Shown one piece after another: positions 14,987-21,032 of a DNA stretch of 21,032 nt (positions are counted from its first letter, which is position 1; every line of letters begins with the position of its first letter). Source of the DNA: CAWGCA01 sp963820955. GTDB lineage: Bacteria; Pseudomonadota; Gammaproteobacteria; Chromatiales; Chromatiaceae. A model generated the notes under the pieces. The model was not told where the DNA came from and did no database searches. It saw only the letters and a list, made by a program, of their open reading frames with translations. The DNA is taken from positions 1-21,032 of the forward strand of contig CAWGCA010000017.1 in assembly GCA_963820955.1 (NCBI GenBank). The letters are read 5' to 3'. The position numbers and the translations under genes are program-made.

Positions 14987-15802
14987 ATGAAAATACTAGC
15001 TACTGATTTGGACAGGACGTTGCTTCCAAATGGCGAATGGAAAGGTGACGATGAAGCTATTCGCTTGTTTAATGAGCTGACAGAAAAACACGATGTCCTT
15101 GTCGTCTATGTGACAGGAAGAAATTTAGATCTCACTGAAAATGCGATAGAAGAGTATGGGGTCAGATTTCCAGATGTTTTGTGCGGAGATGTTGGTACTT
15201 CGATACGTAAGTACGAGAATGGTGAGTGGAAATTTGATGATGGATGGGTCGCTCATGTCAAAGGTGAAAGTCCACGGTGGGATGCTGCCGCGATAAGAGA
15301 AGCAGTTGCCGGAGTCGACGGCATGCGGGAGCAGGAGGGCGAGCATTTGAACCAGTTCAAGCAGAGTTACTATGTTGAGCATGATAAGAAAGATGCAGTG
15401 TTGAGCCATGTTAATGAACTGGTCGAAGGAAAGTTCGATGAAGTAATTATTTACAGTTTTGATTCACAAGATGGAAAAGGTCTTCTCGATTTTTTGCCAG
15501 CGAGCGCAACCAAAAAGACCGCGTTGGAATATGTGGCTGAGGAGTATGAGTCGGCAAAAGAAGACGTTGTATTTTGTGGGGACAGCGGTAACGACATATT
15601 TCCTTTAACAGCGGGTTTTTGCGGTGTTCTGGTAAGAAATGCAGACAAACAACTGGTAGAAAACGTTAAAAAGGCAATGAATGATAAACCCGATCTAAAG
15701 GTTTATTTCGCGAAAGGAGATTTCAAAAAATTGAATGGATACTACACGAGTGGAGTCATTGAAGGGGCGTATTATTACGGAATATTTGATGACGAACTCT
15801 AA
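14987..15802 (+). CDS. HAD-superfamily phosphatase, sucrose-6-phosphate phosphatase type
   Basis: The 271-aa product is a HAD phosphatase with a C2B-type cap. Motif I is TDLDRTLLP (nucleophile Asp7, acid/base Asp9), motif II is YVTGRN (Thr43), Lys176 or Lys177 in SATKKTAL is motif III, and motif IV is FCGDSGNDIF (198-205). The LLDFLPASATKKTAL and CGDSGNDI patterns match the S6PP family, which releases sucrose from sucrose 6-phosphate; glucosylglycerol-phosphate and related phosphatases are close relatives. The ATG at 14987 has AAGGA 7 nt upstream. No sucrose-phosphate synthase or other glucosyl-phosphate synthase lies in the window. With the preceding phosphorylase it suggests making and reusing sucrose or a similar solute. 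Confidence 0.85.
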   Translation: MKILATDLDRTLLPNGEWKGDDEAIRLFNELTEKHDVLVVYVTGRNLDLTENAIEEYGVRFPDVLCGDVGTSIRKYENGEWKFDDGWVAHVKGESPRWDAAAIREAVAGVDGMREQEGEHLNQFKQSYYVEHDKKDAVLSHVNELVEGKFDEVIIYSFDSQDGKGLLDFLPASATKKTALEYVAEEYESAKEDVVFCGDSGNDIFPLTAGFCGVLVRNADKQLVENVKKAMNDKPDLKVYFAKGDFKKLNGYYTSGVIEGAYYYGIFDDEL

Positions 15803-15910
15803 AGATAGCTCGGTCAGCAGTAAAATGATGAGGGCGCGGTCGGTGTTTGATAAGAATGACTGCTATTCGGAATAGGGGTGCCGCCAAGTTCTCCGTAGAA
15901 ACGACATCGA

Positions 15911-16867
15911 TTATTGCGCAGCCATACTCTGTTTCTTTGCCTTTGTCGCCACGATATCTTTGAGGCGTGCCATGGAAACCCTTGCTCGAAACAGTATTTT
16001 GTTGTTGTCTAGCAGTCCGAAACAACGATAAATAGTTTGCGGGATGTCTGTTTCTCCCAGGCCTTTTGTGTTCCGTGGGTGTTGAAGCTCTTCTACCAAT
16101 ATATGTAAAAAGTCATTGCTTTTAAGTCGATCCAGACTGGGTAGATCCACAGAGATAGAGTGACTGACATAAACCATCGGATCCTTGAAAAAATCGTATT
16201 CTTCCAGCTTTGCCTTTTCCAGTAGCGCACAGGATAGAAGCGATACTGGAAATATACCGCTGAACTGCACGCGGTCCTCTAATTCATCGAAATAATGGTG
16301 TTGATCTACCAGGGAGCCGGCCAGGAAATTTTTCGCGTTGCTGGTGTTCATGAATTTTCGTTTCAGGAAGTATCTGCCATTTTCGATAAACGATCTATCG
16401 TTCAGTTTACGCATATTTCCCATGCCATCAAAATTGCTATCGGGAGAAACGACGGGAACTTTTGTTTCCAGCACTCGGCCCACTACAACAGGAGATTTGT
16501 TTTTCCTTACTACGATACGATTGGACAATTGCAGTGCAGGCGAAATACTTTTCGCGCTGGTTTTGATATCAACTCTAATCGATTCGCCCGGTCTGACAAT
16601 GTCGGCAAAGGAAAACTGGTAGTTGGAAAAATTCAGACCGTTTTGAGAAACAAGTTTTGATTCACCAGACGCAGCGCGATGAAGACTTAATCGGTATTCA
16701 ATCAAGGCCTCAAGCTGAAAACCCAGAACGATAGTCGAGCCAAACGGGTTTTCTTTAATCGCTTTCCATTTGTAAGGATCATGAAAAGGATTAAAGTCAT
16801 CCGTTGCGTTGCGAGCGGCATCGATATGAATTTGTGAAAATCGATATTCAGCGTCTTCGCTCTGCAT
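15911..16867 (-). CDS. Hotdog-fold (MaoC/hydratase-2-like) protein of unknown function
   Basis: The 318-aa protein has near its N-terminus DDFNPFHDPYKWKA (about 23-36), a close variant of the hydratase-2 motif in MaoC-like enzymes, with Asp24, Asn26 and His29 in the usual catalytic spacing. A hotdog-like strand-and-helix pattern follows (FGSTIVLGFQLEALI). The second half (about 170-318) contains YVSHSISVDLPSLD, which could be a second, degenerate hotdog unit. The closest activities would be hydration or dehydration of acyl thioesters, but no acyl-CoA or fatty-acid genes adjoin, so the substrate is unknown. GGGAAAGGGA stands before the ATG at 16867. The gene is AT-rich like the glycoside pair and converges on the HAD gene. 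It starts 55 nt after the fumarase stop, so readthrough from that operon is possible. Confidence 0.6.
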   Translation of the reverse strand: MQSEDAEYRFSQIHIDAARNATDDFNPFHDPYKWKAIKENPFGSTIVLGFQLEALIEYRLSLHRAASGESKLVSQNGLNFSNYQFSFADIVRPGESIRVDIKTSAKSISPALQLSNRIVVRKNKSPVVVGRVLETKVPVVSPDSNFDGMGNMRKLNDRSFIENGRYFLKRKFMNTSNAKNFLAGSLVDQHHYFDELEDRVQFSGIFPVSLLSCALLEKAKLEEYDFFKDPMVYVSHSISVDLPSLDRLKSNDFLHILVEELQHPRNTKGLGETDIPQTIYRCFGLLDNNKILFRARVSMARLKDIVATKAKKQSMAAQ

Positions 16868-16922
16868 GAGTTAGTCCCTTTCCCTTACAAAACAGCGGGC
16901 CGCCGCCATGAGAGTTTTGCGG

Positions 16923-18434
16923 TCAGCTAATCTCCTCAATCCTGACCCTCCATTCTGCGGGGCCGGTTTGATGAACGGATTCACCCCGACAGTCCACGGC
17001 CACGGTCACTGGCATGTCCACTACCTCAAACTCCCGGATTGCTTCCATCCCCAGGTCGGCAAAAGCGATGACCTTTGCGGAACGAATCGCTTTAGAGACC
17101 AGATAGGCGGCTCCACCTACCGCCATCAGGTATACCGCACCATGCTGCTTGATCGATTCCACCGCAGCTGGGCCTCGTTCCGCCTTGCCTACCATACCGA
17201 TCAAGCCGGTCTGGCCCAGCATCATGTCGGTAAACCTGTCCATGCGGGTCGAGGTGGTGGGTCCGGCCGGACCAACAACTTCGTCCCCGACCGGATCGAC
17301 CGGACCGACGTAGTAGATAAAACGGTTACGGAAATCGACCCCGTTGGGGAGTGGCTCACCTTTGTCGAGTAAATCCTGGATGCGTTTGTGGGCGGCATCT
17401 CGACCGGTGAGCAGCTTGCCTGAAAGGAGGATCCGCTCGCCAGGTCTCCAGCTAGAGATCTCCTGTTTGGTGATGGTATCGAGATTGGCGTGCCGGGCAT
17501 CCGCCGCTGCCTCCCACGTGATATTCGGCCATTCGTCCAGTTTGGGCGGTGTTAGATTGGCCGGTCCGCTGCCGTCCAGGAAGAATTCGATATGCCGGGT
17601 GGCAGCACAGTTAGGGATCAGGGCTACCGGCAGGGATGCGGCATGGGTGGGATAGTCGTTGATTTTGACATCCAGTACGGTGGTGAGACCGCCCAGGCCT
17701 TGGGCACCTATGCCGAGGGCATTAATTTTGTCATACAGTTCGAGCCTGAGTGCCTGCTTGTGGTTCTGTGGGCCCTGCGCCTTTAGTTCGTGTATGTCTA
17801 TGGGTTCCATCAAGGCCTCTTTCGCCAGCAGCATTGCTTTCTCTGCCGAACCGCCGATGCCTATGCCCAACATGCCCGGCGGACACCATCCTGCACCAAG
17901 GCTGGGTACCACTTCCAGTACCCAGTCCACCAGACTGGCTGAGGGATTGAGCACGGTGAAGCGTGCCTTGTTTTCAGATCCACCGCCCTTTGCCGCCAGT
18001 TTGATCTCTACCTTGTCACCCGCTACCAGTCGGCTATGAATAATCGCCGGTGTGTTGTCTCCAGTGTTGGTGCGTTTCCCGGCGGGGTCGCTAACCATCG
18101 ATGCGCGCAATAGATTTTCCGGTAGCGAGTAGGCGCGGCGTACCCCCTCATTTACCATCTGTTCAAGATCGAGGTCGCTTTCCCATCGTACGTTCATTCC
18201 GATCTCTATGAATACCACAACCATACCGGTGTCTTGACAGATAGGGCGATGACCCTGGGCACACATCCGGGAGTTGACCAGGATCTGGGCGATGGCATCC
18301 TTGGCGGCGGGTGATTCCTCTTTTTCCCAGGCTTCGGCCAGGGATCGGATGAAATCCAGCGGGTGGTAATACGAGATGAACTGCAGGGCATCGGCGATAC
18401 TCTGAATGAAATCTTCTTGCTGTATGACAGTCAT
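16923..18434 (-). CDS. Class I fumarate hydratase (iron-sulfur)
   Basis: This cytoplasmic enzyme hydrates fumarate to malate with an oxygen-sensitive [4Fe-4S] cluster. The 503-aa length fits the fused (alpha plus beta) class I enzymes such as FumA. Three cluster cysteines are visible: Cys66 in PICQDTG, Cys184 in AGWCPPGMLG and Cys276 in IPNCAATRH, spaced nearly as in characterised class I enzymes. The C-terminal beta part has VGPAGPTTSTRMD and GMVGKAERG. The ATG at 18434 is preferred because AAGGG lies 10 nt upstream; an in-frame TTG at 18443 has that site too close. It begins about 100 nt after sucB on the same strand and is probably co-transcribed with sucAB. It has no homology to FumC at the left of the window. 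Confidence 0.95.
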   Translation of the reverse strand: MTVIQQEDFIQSIADALQFISYYHPLDFIRSLAEAWEKEESPAAKDAIAQILVNSRMCAQGHRPICQDTGMVVVFIEIGMNVRWESDLDLEQMVNEGVRRAYSLPENLLRASMVSDPAGKRTNTGDNTPAIIHSRLVAGDKVEIKLAAKGGGSENKARFTVLNPSASLVDWVLEVVPSLGAGWCPPGMLGIGIGGSAEKAMLLAKEALMEPIDIHELKAQGPQNHKQALRLELYDKINALGIGAQGLGGLTTVLDVKINDYPTHAASLPVALIPNCAATRHIEFFLDGSGPANLTPPKLDEWPNITWEAAADARHANLDTITKQEISSWRPGERILLSGKLLTGRDAAHKRIQDLLDKGEPLPNGVDFRNRFIYYVGPVDPVGDEVVGPAGPTTSTRMDRFTDMMLGQTGLIGMVGKAERGPAAVESIKQHGAVYLMAVGGAAYLVSKAIRSAKVIAFADLGMEAIREFEVVDMPVTVAVDCRGESVHQTGPAEWRVRIEEIS

Positions 18435-18534
18435 TTCTCGCAAACCCTTGTGAAAGAGACAGGCTATTTGCAGCCCGGTCGGTTGGTAGCCATCTATCGG
18501 GTGGATGCTCGGTCGGCGCTGGACATTTGACGCG

Positions 18535-19794
18535 TTAAATCTGCAACAGAAGGCGAGCCGGGTCTTCCAGCACGTTCTTGATAGTGACCAGAAACTGCAC
18601 TGCCTCGCGGCCGTCGATCAGTCGGTGATCATAAGACAGTGCCAGGTACATCATGGGCCGAATGACGATTTCTCCGTTCTCTACTACTGGACGTTGCAGG
18701 ATATTGTGCATTCCCAGGATAGCGCTCTGCGGGGGATTCAGGATCGGCGTGGAGAGCATGGATCCATACACGCCGCCGTTTGATATGGTGAATGTGCCTC
18801 CGGTCAGTTCCTCATAACTGAGTGATCCGTCCTGGGCCTTTTTTCCGAACTCGCCAATCGCTTTTTCGATCTCCGCGAAGGAAAGTTGATCAACGTTGCG
18901 CATTATGGGTACGACCAGACCTCGCGGTGAACCCACCGCGATCCCAATATCGTAGTAGCCGTGATATACGATGTCCTGACCGTCAACAGAGGCGTTGACC
19001 ACAGGAAACTGCTTCAATGCCTCTATCGCCGCTTTAATGAAAAACGACATGAAACCCAGTCGTACTTCGTGATCTTTCTCAAATTTACCCTTATAGCGCT
19101 GTCTGAGATTGGATACCGCCTCCAGGTTGACTTCGTTGAAGGTGGTCAATATGGCGGCGTTCTGCTGGGCTTGCAACAATCGTTCGGCGATTCGTGCTCT
19201 AAGCCGGGTCATGGGCACTCGCTGCTCGGGCCTGTTACCCGCAACAGCGCCTGGGGTAGTCTCCAAAGCCGGTGGTACCACCGCCGCTGCCTCTTTCTGT
19301 TCAGCGGCCTCCGCGTCCCTGGCATCCAGGTAAGCAATGACATCAGATTTCAGAATACGGCCGTCTTTTCCGCTGCCCTTGATATGCTTTGGATCAATGT
19401 CCATCTCTTTGACCATACGCCTGACGGCCGGTGTCAGAATCGGCTCATTCTCTGCGGGTGGTGTTTCATTCGGCTTGGCAGTCGGCGATTGTTCCTGTTT
19501 GGTGACCGGTGGGCTTTTTTCCACGGTCTCCCTTTTGGCTTGTCCAGCGGCAGCTTTACCCTCCTGGACAAGGGCCAGAAGATCTCCGCCCTGCACCGTT
19601 TCTCCATCGTTGGCGGCAATTTGCTCCAACACGCCGTCAACTGGTGATGGCACTTCGAGTACCACCTTGTCTGTTTCCAGATCGACCAGGTTTTCATCTC
19701 GTTGTACAGAGTCGCCAGGCTGTTTGTGCCAGGACAGCACCGTGGCATCTGCAACAGATTCAGGGAGGGCAGGGACGTTGACTTTAGTGCTCAT
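18535..19794 (-). CDS. sucB: Dihydrolipoyllysine succinyltransferase (2-oxoglutarate dehydrogenase E2)
   Basis: SucB moves the succinyl group from the E1 reaction to CoA and forms the core of the 2-oxoglutarate dehydrogenase complex. In the 419-aa product the single lipoyl domain (1-77) has Lys43 in DLETDKVVLEVPSP. A Pro/Lys/Glu-rich linker follows, then the E1/E3-binding domain (about 119-157, ILTPAVRRMVKEMDIDPKHIKGSGKDGRI), an Ala/Glu-rich linker, and the catalytic domain (190-419) with His390 and Asp394 in DHRLIDGREAV. The ATG at 19794 shares one base with the sucA stop (TAATG), so translation is coupled. An in-frame upstream extension overlapping sucA is rejected. No lpd gene follows; the class I fumarase does. 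Confidence 0.97.
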   Translation of the reverse strand: MSTKVNVPALPESVADATVLSWHKQPGDSVQRDENLVDLETDKVVLEVPSPVDGVLEQIAANDGETVQGGDLLALVQEGKAAAGQAKRETVEKSPPVTKQEQSPTAKPNETPPAENEPILTPAVRRMVKEMDIDPKHIKGSGKDGRILKSDVIAYLDARDAEAAEQKEAAAVVPPALETTPGAVAGNRPEQRVPMTRLRARIAERLLQAQQNAAILTTFNEVNLEAVSNLRQRYKGKFEKDHEVRLGFMSFFIKAAIEALKQFPVVNASVDGQDIVYHGYYDIGIAVGSPRGLVVPIMRNVDQLSFAEIEKAIGEFGKKAQDGSLSYEELTGGTFTISNGGVYGSMLSTPILNPPQSAILGMHNILQRPVVENGEIVIRPMMYLALSYDHRLIDGREAVQFLVTIKNVLEDPARLLLQI

Positions 19795-21032
19795 TATTGT
19801 GGGGTCCTGCGATTCATGGATGGATTGATTCGGCCGGTCAGTGCCTCTTCGATGAGGGTTTCCTGCTGCTTGAGATGAATTGGGTAGAAACCGACAGAGG
19901 GCGCAGCGGCGGCGGGGCGGCCCACGTAAAAGAGCTTTTTCCCTTTGTCTAGCTGGGTGTGGAAGCGGTGTTTTACCTGATCCCACGCCCCCTGATTCTG
20001 AGGTTCCTCCTGGCACCAGATCAGCCGTTTCACCCGACTGTATTGATCGATGATCTTATCAAAGAGCTCGCGTGGAAAGGGGTATATCTGCTCAAGACGG
20101 ATGATGGCCACATGCCGCAGGCCGCGGGCGCGTCGGGCCTCGACCAGTTCGTAATAAACCTTGCCGGAACAGACAACAATGTACTCGACCTCCTGCGGGT
20201 CTAAATCGTCTGCCTCTCCTATCACCGGCTGGAATTCCCCATGGATGAAATCATCCAATGATGAGGTCGCCAGGCGGTGCCGCAGCAGACTCTTGGGGGT
20301 CATTACAATCAATGGCTTGCGCAGTGGGCGGATCATCTGGCGTCGCAACATGTGAAACACCTGGGCTGGTGTAGTGGGAACACAGACCTGAATGTTGTGT
20401 TCCGCGCAGAGCTGGAGGTAGCGCTCCAGACGCGCAGATGAATGTTCCGCGCCCTGCCCTTCATAGCCGTGAGGAAGAAACATCACCAGATTGCAGTAGA
20501 TGCCCCACTTGGCGCCGCCGGAACTGATGAATTGGTCGATTACGACCTGGGCGCCATTGGCAAAATCACCAAACTGTGCCTCCCAGATGGTCAGTGCATT
20601 GGGTTCTGCCGAAGAATAACCGTATTCGAAACCGAGCACCGCCTCTTCCGATAACAGCGAGTCGATGACGACGAAATTTGCCTGTTTTTCCGAAAGATGC
20701 TGCAGAGGGATGTAACGGGAACCATCGACCTGGTTGTGCAGCGCGGCGTGCCGATGAAAAAAGGTCCCTCTGCCGCTGTCCTGTCCAGAGAGCCGGACAG
20801 GGTAGCCGTCTTCCAGCAGGGTGGCATAGGCGAGAAGCTCGCCAAGCCCCCAGTCCACCAGTTGATCGCCGTTGACCATCTTTTGCCTTTCTGCCAGGAC
20901 CTTGGCCACCCGGGGGTGGAGTTCGAAACCGCTGGGCAGATGCAGCAGTCGGTCTGCAATCCTGAGCAGTCGCTCTTCCTCTACGGCGGTTCCCGCCGAG
21001 TGGTCCCAGCTGATGTCCTCATAGGGGGCCCA
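19794..21032 (-). CDS. sucA: 2-oxoglutarate dehydrogenase E1, C-terminal part (cut by the window edge)
   Basis: SucA is the thiamine-diphosphate E1 that decarboxylates 2-oxoglutarate and succinylates the lipoyl arm of SucB. The window holds the last 412 codons; the frame is open to the right edge, beginning WAPYEDISWDH, so the true start is beyond it. Typical E1o text includes VDWGLGELLAYATLLEDGYPVRLSGQDSGRGTFFHRHAALH, in which the GQDSGRGTF segment is highly conserved. Also present are FEYGYS, IWEAQFGDFANGAQVVIDQFI, LPHGYEGQGAEHSSAR and the end region RLEQIYPFP and WCQEEPQNQGAW. Gene order sucA-sucB and the one-base stop/start overlap are classical. No frameshift or stop is seen in the visible part. 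Confidence 0.97.
   Translation of the reverse strand, partial: WAPYEDISWDHSAGTAVEEERLLRIADRLLHLPSGFELHPRVAKVLAERQKMVNGDQLVDWGLGELLAYATLLEDGYPVRLSGQDSGRGTFFHRHAALHNQVDGSRYIPLQHLSEKQANFVVIDSLLSEEAVLGFEYGYSSAEPNALTIWEAQFGDFANGAQVVIDQFISSGGAKWGIYCNLVMFLPHGYEGQGAEHSSARLERYLQLCAEHNIQVCVPTTPAQVFHMLRRQMIRPLRKPLIVMTPKSLLRHRLATSSLDDFIHGEFQPVIGEADDLDPQEVEYIVVCSGKVYYELVEARRARGLRHVAIIRLEQIYPFPRELFDKIIDQYSRVKRLIWCQEEPQNQGAWDQVKHRFHTQLDKGKKLFYVGRPAAAAPSVGFYPIHLKQQETLIEEALTGRINPSMNRRTPQ

Noticed and set aside
12110..16922. attL/attR pair from integration into tRNA-Ser
   Set aside because: I looked for a second copy of the tRNA 3' end across the AT-richer block and found none; no integrase is present.
18443..20016. 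N-terminally extended starts for sucB (20016) and the class I fumarase (TTG 18443)
   Set aside because: The sucB extension overlaps sucA and is not E2-like; the TTG start has its Shine-Dalgarno too close, whereas the ATG at 18434 has proper spacing.
1..21032. CRISPR arrays, toxin-antitoxin pairs, restriction or phage-defence genes, rRNA
   Set aside because: No regularly spaced direct repeats and no recognisable members of these groups were seen on either strand.

Overview
The window looks like a chromosomal segment of a gammaproteobacterium with a full TCA cycle. The tadA-mltF pairing and the sucA-sucB order fit that group, and the mix of IS elements and decayed genes recalls sulfur-oxidising or host-associated lineages. 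That last point is inference; no marker gene here fixes the taxon.

Layout, left to right. (1) 1 to about 1.8 kb: an ISAzo13-family insertion sequence on the minus strand. Its transposase lies in two ORFs joined by a run of eight A, and an inverted repeat covers the start codon. (2) 1.9-5.8 kb: a small unknown gene diverges from an intact class II fumarase (fumC). A heavily decayed aconitase A pseudogene follows. (3) 5.8-7.2 kb: a CPA1-type Na+/H+ antiporter gene broken by a single in-frame amber codon. (4) 7.4-9.4 kb: an IS1595-family transposon with 19-bp perfect terminal inverted repeats, an intact transposase and a convergent, decayed passenger gene. (5) 9.58-9.80 kb: a 218-bp MITE-like element with 17-bp inverted ends, a perfect 9-bp direct repeat on each side and nested palindromes. 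(6) 10.0-12.2 kb: housekeeping genes tadA and mltF (convergent) and tRNA-Ser(CGA). (7) 12.3-16.9 kb: a visibly AT-richer accessory block beginning beside the tRNA. It holds a 37-codon membrane-peptide gene with its own Shine-Dalgarno and terminator, a GH13_18 (sucrose-phosphorylase-type) enzyme, a sucrose-phosphate-phosphatase-type HAD enzyme and a hotdog/MaoC-like protein. (8) 16.9 kb to the end: a class I [4Fe-4S] fumarase downstream of sucB and sucA (2-oxoglutarate dehydrogenase E2 and E1), all on the minus strand and probably one TCA operon. sucA runs off the right edge.

Taken together, the segment has TCA-cycle genes at both ends, including two unrelated fumarases, around a mobile-element and accessory region. 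The GH13_18 and HAD pair suggests metabolism of sucrose or a related alpha-glucoside, perhaps as a compatible solute. No CRISPR, toxin-antitoxin, defence system or integrase was found. The least described items are the 37-aa peptide gene, the MITE, the IS1595 passenger gene and the exact substrate of the GH13_18/HAD pair.
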